Shown here piece after piece: positions 11,491-22,107 of a stretch of 64,000 nt of DNA. The position numbers and the translations under genes are program-made. The first letter of the stretch is position 1. Each line of letters begins with the position of its first letter. The notes beneath the pieces were generated by a model that did no database searches, had not been told where the DNA came from, and was given only the letters and a program-made list of their open reading frames with translations. Source of the stretch: Isoetes taiwanensis (taxonomy: Eukaryota; Streptophyta; Lycopodiopsida; Isoetales; Isoetaceae); the NCBI GenBank assembly GCA_021234155.1, contig JAJEKV010000212.1, forward strand, positions 680,001 to 744,000. Reading direction: 5' to 3'.

Positions 11491-12181
11491 AAAATTCAAG
11501 ACGTCCTGTTTCCAAAGTGAATCCGCAGGATTATCATTTACACGTTACCAACTTTTGCACAATTACCTCTTCTATAATATAATATTTGCTCCACACACCA
11601 AGTTAAGGTAGTAGTGCCCGTGAGTTGCTAGAGGTTGAGTTATGGGGATACAGCTTTGAGGTAGTGCATTGTTTCTTTTGCTTAGAGCTTGGGTCATGAG
11701 GATGTAAGTTTCTAGGAAGTGTATTGTTCCTTTTGCTTAACATTGATGCAAGACAATGCAAATGGTTCTTGAACTCCATAGAGTGTTCGCTGGTAACGTA
11801 AGTTCTTATCATTGGGAACACAACACTATCTAACATGAAAGTTTTTTTTAAGCGACCTTTTTTGTTAGAATGCAGAAGTTTTTTTATTGCACGCTTTTCC
11901 TTATTGTGGCCAAAAACTTTACAGTCTTCAACTTATGCCCAGCAACGCTGGGCACCATTACTAGTTGTTATTATTGTTGTTGGTGATGGTTATTTTGTTG
12001 TTATGATGGATTATTAAAGGATTAATGGTTATTTTGTTTTAATGATGGAATTTTGTTGTTTCAAACTAAAAATTGCACCCTTTTCTCTAGATTTTTTATT
12101 GCTTGGTGCCATCATTATTGATGGTTGTGACTTGGCCGTTCTAACTTAAATTGAATTCATAAACTATAGGAATACTTATAT

Positions 12182-15100
12182 ATGGATCCTGTTAATAATC
12201 CTCAAACATTTGAAGAACTGAAGCAGCAAGCCATAAATGATGGAGTTTCGATTGTGGAATGTCCATGTACTAAGTGCAATGGAACAAAATTGAAGTCGCT
12301 TGATGACATCCATCAACATCTAAAACGTAATGGTTGGAGTCGCCAACTAAAAGAGGTGCGAACCATTGCAAGTTTTCTTACTTAACTTAGCAGCAGTATT
12401 TCTTTCTTAAAGTTTTAAGAATGCAGGAAAGTAGAAGTACAGATGCAGTCTCACAAACAATTCAAGACACCTTCATGCTAATTGATAATGATTATGACAT
12501 ACCTTTTGAAGGTGTTGGGGATGATTCTCCCCATAGCAATATAAAGGAAAGTTCACCATATGATGGAGATGCACCACGTGGCGAAGATGAGATAAGTGAT
12601 GGAGATCCATCACCCGATAGCAGTACTGATCCGTTAAAGCCATTATATGATGGAAGCTCATTAAACATGTTATCTGCCACACTTTTGATTCTTAATTTGA
12701 AAACGCTGCATGGTTGGTCAAACGCTAGCCTTGATGATCTTTTGAAAGTTTTGGGAGGACAATTGTTACCCAAAGGAAACTCATTGCCACGGTCATCTTA
12801 TTATGCACAAAAGTTGATGAAGGATCTTGGTCTGGAGTATGAATCTATCCATGCTTGCCCAAATGATTGTGTTCTTTACAGGGGGGAGTATGCTAATCTC
12901 GATATTTGCCCAAATGAAAAATGTCAAGAAAGTCGTTGGGGCAAAAAGGGCAAACCTAGTGCACGTAAAGTTGTGCGTTACTTCCCTATTATTCCTCGAC
13001 TATTGAAGTTGTATGAGTGTCCATCAATGGCGAGACACATGACATGGCATGCTAAGAATGTAAGCACAGATGGCATGTGTAGGTATGTCTCTGATTCACC
13101 AGCATGGAATCATATTAACGAGATGTGGCCCGATTTCGTTGAAGACCCCCGCAATATCAGATTTGGATTGGCATTTGATGGTATAAGTCCATTTAGCGAG
13201 ATGAGATCCAACTGGAGTACTTGGCCTGTTATGTTAGTCAACTATAATATTGAGCCATGGTTAGCCACAAAGCCACATTTCATCATGTTGATATTATTGA
13301 TTCCTGGACCACGACAAGTCTCTTCTTCAAATATTGATGTTTACATGCATCTTGTTGTGGATGAGTTCTATAAGCTTTGGGAAGGAGTAAAAGCAAGTGA
13401 CTTCAGCAGACCAATCTTGGAAAGGGAATTCACTTTACGATCGATGATCATTTGGACCATACATGACTTTCCTGCATATGGTTTATTGGCAGGATGTGTA
13501 ACCCATGGATATAGGGCATGCCCTCAGTGTGGACCTGATATTCATGTTCGCAAGTCTAGCAGCCTTAAAAAGTTTATTTATGCAGGCCATCGTCGATATC
13601 TTCCTGTTGATCATAATTTTCGGAAAATGAAAATATTTGATGGAAAGATTGAAGTTGGAGGGCCTCCAAATTTTGTCAAGCCTACTGATATACAAAGATG
13701 GATTATGGAAAAGGAAGAATGGGACAGATTGGAGGCGTCTCAGAAAAAGAAGAATAAAGATGACGATCCCATCAAGAAGACGGGATGGAAACGACTTTCT
13801 ATATTTTACGAGCTTCCTTATTGGGAGGTATATTATGCTTTGTATATGCATGTATAGCTTATACCTACACGATGTATCTTATGTATTTTCATGTTACATA
13901 TTACAGCATCTTATTATTCGAAACACGTTGGATGTAATGCATGTGGAGAAGAATGTTGCAGAAAACATTGTTAAGACAATACTTGGAGATGCTGATAAGG
14001 ACAATGAAAAGGTACGCGAAGATATGAGAGAAATTGGAATCCGAGAGTCTCTTTGGTCTCAAACACAAACTGGTAAAGTGGTTCTACCTCACGTTCCATA
14101 TGTCCTTACGAAAGAGGAAAAAAGAACTTTCTTTGCAGTTATACAGGGTGTGAAACCTCCAACTGGATTGTCCTCTAACTTTAAAAAATGTGTTGCAAAT
14201 GGAAAGTTAAAATCAATGAAATCACATGACTATCATATTCTTCTCCAACAGTTCCTTCCTTTGGCTATACGCGATTGTCTAGGGGAAGGGGAAAGGATGT
14301 CAATTGTAAGACTTAGCGCTTTATTTAGACATATCACAGCAAAAGAGATTCAGTTAAGTGATATGAGTAATCTAAAGACGGAAGCTGTGAATGTGTTATG
14401 CTTGCTTGAGAAGCATTTTCCACCATCATTTTTCACGATTATGACACATCTCATCATACACTTAGTCGAAGAGCTAGCTATTTGTGGGCCTGTGACTGTA
14501 CGATGGATGTACCCCTTTGAGAGATTCCTAAAACATCTCAAGAAATATGTTCGTAACATGGCACATCCAGAAGGATCCATTGCCGAAGGGTACATAATTA
14601 GTGAAGCAATGACTTTGACTACCATGAAAGAAGACAAGAATATTGAGTTTATAGGTGAATACGACGGTGTCTTGGAGCGTAGCACATCTAAGGTTTTGGA
14701 GGGTAAAGGAACTATAATAAAGTTAGATGGATCATTGCAACGACAAGCACATGAATGCATTCTAACAAATTCAACCATCATCGATATGTGGAGATTGTAA
14801 GTATTTCTAATTTCTATTGAGGTATTACAGTACTTTCCAATGTGCATAACCACGTGGGATTTGATCATGACAGAAAATATGAACAATCCGAACATGCCTT
14901 CTCTGGGCGCAAGCGGCCAAGGGATCTTATGAATTTTCCGGAGTGGCTTAAAATGGAAGTACAACGTATTGTTGAGAATAAAGAGCAAGTGGATCCATTG
15001 TTGCCTGATCTTGCTTTTGGAGTTGAAGAATATGCTACAAGTTATAAAAGCATGTGGGCATATGGTTGGCATTTACGGGTGCAAGATTTAGATGCAAAGC

Positions 15101-15652
15101 AATTGACACAAGATTCAGGCATTTCAGCAATATTTAGATCTACGAGTCGTAGTAGTGCTAAAGACAAGCGACCCATTGAAGCTGACATAGAATACTTCGC
15201 CAAAATTCAACAGATTTTGCAGGTAAGTACATGTATAACATTGTATTGTATCACATTTTGTCCACTAAGTATTTTACATGGTTCTGCAGGTCTGTCTTGG
15301 TTCAACACGTATAGTGCTTTTGCAATGCCATTGGTATAGGCCTGACACTGTTGGACAACGAGCATCAACAAGATTTGATAAGTATGGCTTTCAAATTATA
15401 GACACTACAAAAAAGCAGCATATAAAGGGAATTCAAGTTCTCAACCCTTTGTCTTTCCAGAACATGTCCAACAAGTAAAGCTCTACATTTATTTTTATTT
15501 TTTCTAGATAGTACATGTTTACAAATTTAAATGTTGTGCAGGTGTTCTATTTTGATGATCCTCATAATCCAGGTTGGTCTATTGTGCTTCGAAATCCATC
15601 ACGTAGATGGGCTAGTACTTATGATGAAAGTGAAGATGGCGTAGATAATTGA
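12182..15652 (+). CDS. TNP2-like transposase of CACTA element (six exons)
   Basis: Nuclear enzyme that cuts and inserts CACTA elements. Proposed exons: 12,182-12,355; 12,427-13,827; 13,907 to about 14,796; about 14,842-15,222; 15,290 to about 15,474; 15,542-15,652. Introns 12,356-12,426, 13,828-13,906 and 15,223-15,289 are GT..AG and keep frame. Domains in order: transposase-associated Cys region (CPCTKC and H..L), Transposase_21/TNP2 core (SIHACPNDCVLYRGEY, then FGLAFDGISPF with the conserved Asp, then IDVYMHLVVDEF), the LDVMHVEKN motif spanning exon 3, DUF4218 (HLVEELAICGPVTVRWMYPFERF), DUF4216 (VCLGSTRIVLLQCHWYRPD; VFYFDDPHNPGWSIVLRNP). The junctions near 14,797-14,842 and 15,475-15,541 do not join in frame with canonical sites, so two small indels or unusual introns are present. 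Probably only recently inactive. Confidence 0.9.
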
Positions 15653-16089
15653 CTTGCAATCTATATTGGTTGGTATAGCATCCATTAGATGTTGCTTTTG
15701 ACACATTCTATGACTCAGTTTCAATTTTAACATTATTACATTCTATACAACTTGATAGCTTGACATTAAGAAGAAACCAAGTGAATTGCGCTTAGTTAGT
15801 GAGTTCTTTTAATATAGGCATGTGATCTCATCTATGGATTCTAAGAAATAAATATGTTATTTCAATTCATCAATTTGACTTATTCCTATTCTCTGGGGGT
15901 CCGTCATATGTCCTCATGGACGCTGCCAATGTGGTATGACGTAAAAATACTATCTATCTATCTAATACATATAGACATGGACTTACACTGTTACATCATC
16001 TATGGTATGAACATATATGATGTACGGATATTCCTCACTTAAGATGGAAATATTTGGGTAATTTTTGAGATAATGACAAAAGGTTAGTT

Positions 16090-16529
16090 GTGTCCTTTAT
16101 GACCATGCAAATGGCATGGCGAAATGACACTTTTGCGACAATTGGCTCACACTTACAATTATGCCATTTGTGCTGGATAAATGGCAAAACTGTAACCACA
16201 CTTAAAAGGCAATTATAAGTCACTTGAACAAGTGCCATTTATTTGAATACAAATGGCATTCATATACATGCAGTTGTGGGGCACATACATGGCACTTTCT
16301 AATATGCCGTTTATGCGAGTCAAAATGGCAAAACTCTAACACACTTAAATGGCACATACATGACACTAATATATGTGCCATTTACATGGTAATAAAGGGC
16401 AAAATAGTTGTCACTTAAATGGCATATACTCGTCACATTTTTTTATGTGCCAATTACAATGGCTCAAATGGCAAATTTATGAAAATATGCCATTTGTTTG
16501 TGCCATTTGTACCTATTTTTGTAGTAGTG
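16090..16529. repeat. CACTA subterminal repeats and 3' terminal inverted repeat
   Basis: The heptamer AAATGGC and its complement GCCATTT recur many times in both orientations between 16,090 and 16,510, typical of CACTA subterminal sites bound by element-encoded proteins. The terminus is CCTATTTTTGTAGTAGTG (16,512-16,529). Confidence 0.85.
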
Positions 16530-18404
16530 TGAACTTCTATGCATGTTGGAGCAAGAGCCTAAATGATGATCAAGAAGATGATTAATGATATCTTGACTTC
16601 TCGAATAACTGTTTGTCAACTATTCACTTTAAAGCCAGATTGTGGCACCTTCTTGTCATTTTAAAATCAGCTTATTTTTTTTGAGGGTAAGAAATTTTTT
16701 GATTAATAGGAAAATGGTACACGACCTTCTTGTGGGCTCCACAATAGGCCAGATAGGAAGTATACAATGCTCCTGGTCACCAGATAGACAGAATTGTCAC
16801 GAGAAATACAAGCATCCATCAAACTAAAAAACTACTTTAAGATCAAATCCATGTACTATGGTCACAGTCCTCAACCTCTTCTACGTCCCTGCAAGATGAT
16901 ATGCTCCTCATTGCAAAGAAGCACATATCTAACAGTTCAGAATACTACAGGAGAAAGCTGATAGCAGTTCCAATGAAAATTATCCTAAAGAAGCCTCCAG
17001 CAAGATGTTGCACCCAAAATCAGATTCAAAGACTGATGTAAACCTTCTCTGTCTGAACGATGATCAAGGTCAATTTCCAGACTCAACTGTAACCATTTGA
17101 AGCTCACCCCGAAAAATGCAAATAACTGGAGGGCACTGGCAAGCAATTATCCTTCCATGCGTTAACTCGGCCAAGAATCCATCCTGCAGCAATGTACTAA
17201 AGAAGATCATATCCCTGTTCCAAATTTGTACTGAGGTCTTGATGCTCCATCTTCCAATACCACGTAAGATCATCGCCGCCTGCCTAAAAAAGGGTGGTCC
17301 GATTGCTCACTATATGCTCCTCCAACTACTAGCATAAGTCACGGTGAAGATGCTCAACCATCTTAAAGATCGCAACTCAAGTTCCCCGGACCTTTGAAGC
17401 AAACTCAATAAGTCGAGAACGGTAAAAGTACCCATGGTCTCCCGCCCAAGGATCCTTAATCTGACCCTTTTCACCATTCAAAGAGAGTCCAGTACTATGC
17501 CACCCCATGAATTCTGATTTTCCCCTGCTGGGAAGGGGGGAGGATGATACTAAGCAACCAAGATTAAAGACACAGCTCAAAAAAGCCATTGCCAAACATA
17601 AAAATAGCCAAAGAAGGAATCCAATATCTACAATTCATAAGCTTGCTCTCAAACCCACCAGATCTGCAGCTCCTTAGGGAAAGGACAGCCCGTTTCATGT
17701 AGACAGAGGTTTTTTTCATTACCTGTAATTATGTCTTTCCATAGGCTTCTCCAAGATGAGCAGAGTCCAGGTTCTTAATACCTTTGTCTGGCTCAGAAAA
17801 CAACACTTAGAGAACCGACACAGAAGCTTTGGTGCATGAGAATCCAAGACTGCAGTGGGTGCAGGCAGAAACCACAACGGCTGTGGCCTTCTTATTGCAG
17901 TGAGTGCAATGAAACAGGACCAACATACAAACCCATATCATACAGGACATGAAGTATCCAAAACTGAAAAACGCACTTAAGTGAAGCTTCTGGACCTATA
18001 GCAGAAGCCAGCAAAAGAATGAGACACGAGGCAAGACTTGAGTACGAAAATGGAGCTCAGAGATGCCTAGAGTCTTGCGGCCAAAGCTATTTGCTATTGT
18101 TTAGCCTAAATGCACCTAAAAAATCTTGAGAAACGCACAAGAATACTCTCTTACGGTGAACTGATGCTTAGAAGGCAAAGCACTAAGAGCAAATGCCCAG
18201 CCCCCAAAGATCGAACTCATTATACCGTGATTCTATACTAACTTGAAGGAGGCCTTGCCACCGTGAGCTGTTAAGCCGAGAAGCAAAGGCAAAGAAGATG
18301 TTGCCCTTCCCCTATGGATTCTTACCTCCACTAGTTCAGAAGCAACCAAGCCCGGCCGCCCTAGGTAGCGGCTAGGGTTTCCATCCAAATGTCCTATATC
18401 AGCC
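16530..18404. other. Unresolved interval, possible minus-strand retro-insertion
   Basis: No recognisable protein. On the left is a T-run with GAGGGTAAGAAATTTTTTGATTAAT (16,675 onward), resembling the reversed 3' tail of a plant LINE. On the right is a minus-strand 5'-leader-like sequence (aaaccctagccgc in complement near 18,370) and a plus-strand A-tract (18,405-18,420). The whole could be a minus-strand insertion of about 1.7 kb, but no target duplication was found. It contains short minus ORFs at 17,070-17,273 and 17,377-17,595 without known domains. Confidence 0.3.
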
Positions 18405-18420
18405 CAAAAAAAAAAAAAAA

Positions 18421-19009
18421 ATGTTTTTATTGTCATCATTTTGACAGTGAAGTCACCTTATTGTCACTTTATTGTCATCTTGTTCTCTCCCTTTTGTCAC
18501 ATTTGAGGCATTTTATTGGCACATTGTTGACACATTTGTGCCATTTTTTCTCTAATTTCTTTGTCACAGTTATGACATTTTGTTGTCATTTTATTGCCAC
18601 ACTATCACCAAATTTATATCATTTCTTTGTCACCACTTTTGCCATTATAGTCAATCTATTGACATATTTTTGACATATGGTTTTGTCAAAACTTTGTCAG
18701 TCTACTGTCACGTAGTCAAATTTATATCACGTATTTGGCACCACTTTTGTCAGTATTAAGTCAATCTATTGTCACATTTTTTACACAACGTTTTGTCAAA
18801 ATCGTCTCAGTCTATTGTCACATTAGAGTCACGTTTACATTATTCTTTTGTCACTTTTTTTTGTCATTATTGTGGCACTCTATTGTCACATTTATTGTCA
18901 TTTGGATTTCACAATTCTTGTCATTGTTATTGTCATTTTTATATCAGTTTTTTAACACATTATTTTAGTGACAAAAAAAGTTACAATAAATCACTGTTTT
19001 CTTGTAGTG
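18421..19009. mobile_element. 3' end of a second CACTA element (A)
   Basis: Around 560 bp dense in TTGTCA(C/T) repeats ends in a terminal repeat whose complement begins CACTACAAGAAAACAGTG (end at 19,009). The repeat class differs from the 16,529 terminus but matches the one at 63,021. Its left end is abrupt at an A-tract (18,405-18,420), so the element is truncated or interrupted there. It is inserted inside the coding region of gene U1. Confidence 0.8.
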
Positions 19010-19203
19010 TTGCTACGAAGCATGCGAAGGTTGAATTCATTCTCTTCTTCTTTTTGCTGAATTGTAACGGCATTTTCCTTTAGAAGATCATCTTGCTCCT
19101 TCAACCTCTTCATTAAAACACCCAACATTATGTCAGAAGGGAGTTCTACCCTCTGGCGTTTTCCCTTATCAGCGGTTGAGGATGTGGAGGCCATAGATGA
19201 CAA
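18991..19203 (-). pseudogene. U1: small coiled-coil gene truncated by CACTA insertion
   Basis: Function unknown. The second Met (19,194) is the better start because it gives MASTSSTADKGKRQRVE, matching the MASSSSSRKRPRQ start of U2. Features: Ser-rich N-terminus, a basic KGKRQR nuclear-signal-like cluster, then an amphipathic helix with VLMKRLKEQDDLLKEN and a Glu-rich coil. The last five residues (TTRKQ) and the stop are encoded by the CACTA terminal repeat, so the native C-terminus is lost. A TATA box lies at 19,290-19,283 (minus GTATAAATTG), about 90 bp upstream. Hairpin a lies about 230 bp upstream. Confidence 0.6.
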
Positions 19204-19282
19204 ATGGGAGGGACGTTAAGATTATAGAAGTGAAGGGAGCAAAGACTCTAACCGGCAGAAGGAGCACAATGCAAGGACCTCA

Positions 19283-19290
19283 ATTTATAC
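19283..19290 (-). promoter_or_regulatory. TATA box of U1
   Basis: Minus-strand GTATAAAT about 90 bp before the chosen U1 ATG, a spacing shared with the TATA boxes of U2, U3 and U4. Confidence 0.5.
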
Positions 19291-19425
19291 ATATTAGCGC
19301 TTGAACATATTAAATACGGTCTTCGTTGTCGCGACGTGGTCGAAGCGGATTCTCGTTTACCGTCCGCTAGAACACATTAATGGTACCGTCACTGGAACAC
19401 ATTAATAACTATTCTAACTACATCA

Positions 19426-19496
19426 GATCACACCACGCCAAATCGCACACGCTCGCGTTTTTAAAACCCTATGAAGGGTTTCGCCGTGCGGTGATC
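19426..19496. repeat. Hairpin a (GATCACACCACGCCAAA / TTTCGCCGTGCGGTGATC)
   Basis: Imperfect inverted repeat with arms 19,426-19,442 and 19,479-19,496, a diverged member of the hairpin family found at least eight times in this window. It sits between U1 and U4. Confidence 0.75.
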
Positions 19497-19609
19497 CGGT
19501 CTTGTCATTCTCTACCCACGGATATTGAAAATTAAAAAATAGGAAACGTAATATTCGCACATTTTCAAAAAAACTTTTTCCATTGCGAAACAAAATATTT
19601 ACAAACATT

Positions 19610-20025
19610 AAAAAACGGGCCCTCTAGGAGGAGCCCGATACTATGATGATCACGGGCAAGCTCTTCCCGGAGGGCGTTGATAATTTTTTCGCTCCTCCAA
19701 CATGATTGCCCGCCTCGCAAAACCACGCTCTCATACTCGCACCTTATCTTCCCGCCATCGAAGTTGAGTTTCGGCAGCCTCGCCGCGCCTCGGACTTAGC
19801 GGACTTAAGCCTCTTGGAGGTTAGATCTTGTGGCGCAGGCCATTGGGTCTATCCCTATAGAAGGCGGCCTTTGTCCTTCGCCGCAGCCGGCTTTGGCGGC
19901 GTCTTCATCATTCTTTTCTTTCGAAGGCGGATCGGTTCCTCCGATTCAAAGACGTAATTTTCTTAATTTCCTTGACTAGAACTTGAGACAAGATCTCGCC
20001 AGGATGGAACTCAAGCGGAGGCCAT
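19610..20025 (-). pseudogene. U4: decayed member of the small coiled-coil gene family
   Basis: Minus ATG at 20,025 gives MASA then a stop, where U1 and U2 have MAST/MASS, so the start and first residues fit the family but the frame is dead. Further on, other frames read basic runs (RLRKKRMMKTPPK) and a helix-like segment (IINALREELARDHH) near 19,620-19,690. A TATA box (minus CTATATAAAAC near 20,114-20,125) lies about 95 bp upstream. No known domain. Membership in the U family rests on start context, promoter spacing and position in the array. Confidence 0.4.
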
Positions 20026-20113
20026 TGAAAGTGATGGGAGAACGTGAGAGATGGTCGAGGGCGGATGTGGTAGAACAGAGATGGCGGATAGGAGAAGACA
20101 AAGGCCTCCGGAC

Positions 20114-20125
20114 GTTTTATATAGA
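20114..20125 (-). promoter_or_regulatory. TATA box of U4
   Basis: Minus-strand CTATATAAAAC, the strongest TATA match locally, about 95 bp upstream of the U4 ATG. Confidence 0.5.
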
Positions 20126-20183
20126 AACTAGAGATACGTTGGAATCTACAAATATGAAAACCGGATAAAGTTGTGTAATTATC

Positions 20184-20405
20184 CTACGTGGCAAAATTAT
20201 AGCATGCAATTAGGCAACGGTAGCCTATGTTCGCATCATGGGATCCGTCATATCCGAGCCGTACTATATGCAGGCCGTACAAAAGACAGTGTTGTTGTGG
20301 CAGCGCATGCCACGTCCTTGGCATGACGTTGTCATCCGCATGCCACGTATGTGAGTAGCCATTGTCATCCACATGCCACGTGCTTTGAGTGCTGGCGCTT
20401 GCCAA
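20184..20405 (-). other. Repeat-bearing ORF with CATGCCACGT units
   Basis: CATGCCACGT occurs three times between about 20,305 and 20,390 at roughly 40-bp spacing, and the minus frame over it reads MASASTQS followed by TWHVDDN, TWHADDN and TWHAL repeats. This may be a small repeat protein, again starting MAS, or a cluster of ACGT regulatory sites. No TATA box was noticed in front of it. Confidence 0.3.
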
Positions 20406-20449
20406 ACCTAGATATGACTAATTCGCATTTACTTGCAAGCAGGGAATAA

Positions 20450-20960
20450 ATTACTAATCGCATATTTCTTATTAGCCAGAATGACTTTAGCTAAACTTGC
20501 TCGACATTAATCCCAAAACTTTCTGTAGTTTAGCTAAACTCTACACATTTTTCCTCTCATACTTTCTAGTGTTTAGCTAAACTAATCCAAATATCATCCA
20601 AAAAATTTCTCTAGTGAGGCCAACGAAAAATATTAAACCAAATTACTATACTTTTTTTCAATTGTTTCCACTTATTTTAGTCTAGGCCGCAATGCTAGAA
20701 ACTAAACTACTAATCATATATTTCTTATAAACTAGAATGATGTTAGCTAAACTAGCCTGAAATTCATTCTAAAAGTTTCTGTGGTTTAGCTAAACAATAC
20801 AAAATCTGACTCTTTTACTTTCTAGCGTTTGGCTAAAGAGCTCTTGGATTGGTGCAGTCCCGAAAAAAGTTAAGCTAAAATTATTAATTTTTTCCACATT
20901 TTTTTCATTTACTTTAGCCAATTCTTTTTGAAATTGTGCTAAAAAATCGCCAAATAGCTA
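20450..20960. repeat. Two diverged tandem units rich in the palindrome TTTAGCTAAA
   Basis: A unit of about 255 bp starting ACTAATC(G/A)(C/T)ATATTTCTTA is repeated at about 20,451 and 20,707. Within it (G)TTTAGCTAAA(C) or close variants occur at least six times. Non-coding. It could be the subterminal part of an unrecognised DNA transposon. Confidence 0.65.
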
Positions 20961-21085
20961 AGTTTAGCCCTTAAATTATTCCATGCTTGCAAGATATCAC
21001 ATAATCTAGCTAGATATTTGTGTTACATATAGTTTTCTATTAATAAATTAGGAATTTGTACATACAACGAGGTGTACGTTATGGA

Positions 21086-21100
21086 GATCATACGACGCGA
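21086..21100. repeat. Hairpin arm b (GATCATACGACGCGA), unpaired
   Basis: One arm of the hairpin motif just downstream (leftward) of the U3 stop codon. No partner arm was found nearby. Confidence 0.55.
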
Positions 21101-21123
21101 CAAAAGATATATAGATACAATGG

Positions 21124-21501
21124 CTAGGGATCTTCATGATCCTCTAGCTGATTTTGATGATCCTGTAGCTGAAGCCGTAAACCTGCATTCTCATCCTCCG
21201 CAGTTCGGAGCTTCTTCTCCATATTTTCTAACGCCGCATGAATATTGTGGGCGCTAAAACGCCTCGCCGGGACTATTGGCTCTCGGTACATGGTGAATGT
21301 TGCCGTGGAGCTCAATGTCTCGCCATGCAAGAGACCCCCTCATGAATTCTAATGCAATCGGGCCTCCGACCTTCTTCTACGACGGACGGTAAATTTTCAT
21401 CGTGGATCTCCTTCAATCTCTTCATCACCATCGCAAGAGTGATGTCCACGGGCATCTCTCGGAGCCGGGCGATTAAACTTAGAGGAAGATGAAAATGCCA
21501 T
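21124..21501 (-). pseudogene. U3: small coiled-coil gene, frameshifted
   Basis: Start ATG at 21,501 (MAFSSSS), after a GC-rich leader nearly the same as that of U2. The ITLAMVMKRLKEIHDEN helix is in a different frame, then ENMEKKLRTAEDENAGLRLQ, then QLEDHEDP and stop at 21,124. Predicted intact product is about 130-160 residues: Ser/basic N-terminus, amphipathic helix, coiled coil, acidic end. At least one frameshift separates the parts. The 3' end is conserved with U2 at the DNA level (GCTAGGGATCTTCATGATCC after both). Function unknown. Confidence 0.6.
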
Positions 21502-21621
21502 CGGAGCGTAAGGCGAAGGCGGAAGTAGAAGATGAGCGTGGCGCGCGAAGGCGGAAGTAGAAGATGAGCGTAAGGTGGAAGGCGAAGAGGATCGGAGGTC
21601 AAGGCAAGATAGAAGGTCTTC

Positions 21622-21630
21622 TATTTATAA
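21622..21630 (-). promoter_or_regulatory. TATA box of U3
   Basis: Minus-strand TATAAATAG followed by AAGACC, about 120 bp upstream of the U3 ATG; the same sequence stands before U2 (22,624-22,632). Confidence 0.65.
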
Positions 21631-21652
21631 CATAGATTTAGAGTAGTTGAGT

Positions 21653-21713
21653 CACACGACGCGAAGGATGTCGCCTGGCCGAAAATGGACCGATTACTTC
21701 TCGCGTCGGTGAG
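21653..21713. repeat. Hairpin c (TCACACGACGCGAA / TTCTCGCGTCGGTGA)
   Basis: Inverted repeat with arms 21,653-21,666 and 21,699-21,713. It corresponds in position to hairpin f: both follow (G)AGT and are followed by AAGGATG. Confidence 0.85.
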
Positions 21714-21761
21714 GAAAAAAATGACCGCTACTTCTTCTCGGCGCTTTTCTTCCAGAGAAAT

Positions 21762-21828
21762 ATCACACCTATCGCGAAATCTCGCGGTTCGTCGTAAAAT
21801 CGACCGATGTATTTCGCGTGGTGTGAAT
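21762..21828. repeat. Hairpin d (ATCACACCTATCGCGAAAT / ATTTCGCGTGGTGTGAAT)
   Basis: Arms 21,762-21,780 and 21,811-21,828; the homologue of hairpin g at 28,557-28,620, including the preceding GAGAAAT. Confidence 0.85.
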
Positions 21829-21902
21829 AAATACAAATAAAATAATTTTTATTAATAATTTCGGTGATACAATCTATACATAAGTAATTTTACTGATACA
21901 TA
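21826..21902. repeat. Conserved AT-rich block, copy 1
   Basis: About 77 bp beginning AATAAATACAAATAAAATAA, nearly identical to 28,618-28,693. It lies on the 3' side of the leftward gene U2, so it may carry its polyadenylation region. Confidence 0.85.
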
Positions 21903-21941
21903 AAGATAGTTCTCATTGAAGCAAAGATAGAATGGCATGGA

Positions 21942-22009
21942 GATCACACGACACGAAATCTATTGATTGCTACCTAATTGCAAGCAAGGCATTTTATGTC
22001 GTGGTGATC
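21942..22009. repeat. Hairpin e (GATCACACGACACGAAAT / ATTTTATGTCGTGGTGATC)
   Basis: Arms 21,942-21,959 and 21,991-22,009, lying between the AT-rich block and the U2 stop codon. It encloses another sequence than the loops of c, d, f and g, so arms are conserved better than loops. Confidence 0.85.
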
Positions 22010-22107
22010 TTTTAATAAAATAGAACATTCATTTGAACAAGAGAATAGATAGAAGCAAAAATAGAGGAAAACTTTTCTTTGAAGCAAAAAATAGATAGAT
22101 ACAACGG

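Larger units (their letters stand above)
8607..11964 (+). mobile_element. Helitron 1, non-autonomous (3,358 bp)
   Basis: Starts with TC in TCTTATATTATAATGTTAT directly after host A (8,606). Ends with a perfect 7-bp stem/3-nt loop GCCCAGC-AAC-GCTGGGC (11,937-11,953), 7 nt, then CTAG (11,961-11,964) followed by host T: the classic Helitron arrangement with no target duplication. Both ends match Helitron 2 at 49,078-51,889. No Rep/helicase ORF is present, so it needs a helper. It carries gene fragments (callose synthase, HSP20). The flanks share an ATGGTTATTTT repeat, consistent with one interrupted host sequence. Confidence 0.9.
12182..16529 (+). mobile_element. CACTA (En/Spm) DNA transposon, 5' end not found
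   Basis: Contains a TNP2-type transposase gene followed by about 450 bp of subterminal repeats and a 3' terminal inverted repeat whose complement begins CACTACTACAAAAATAGG, ending at 16,529. The 5' terminal repeat is not seen between Helitron 1 and the gene, nor with confidence further left, so the 5' part is lost or Helitron 1 lies inside the element's 5' region. No second (TNPA-like) gene was recognised. Confidence 0.85.

Noticed and set aside
18389-19083. Phe/His-rich membrane proteins
   Set aside because: These are translations of the TTGTCA subterminal repeats of CACTA A.
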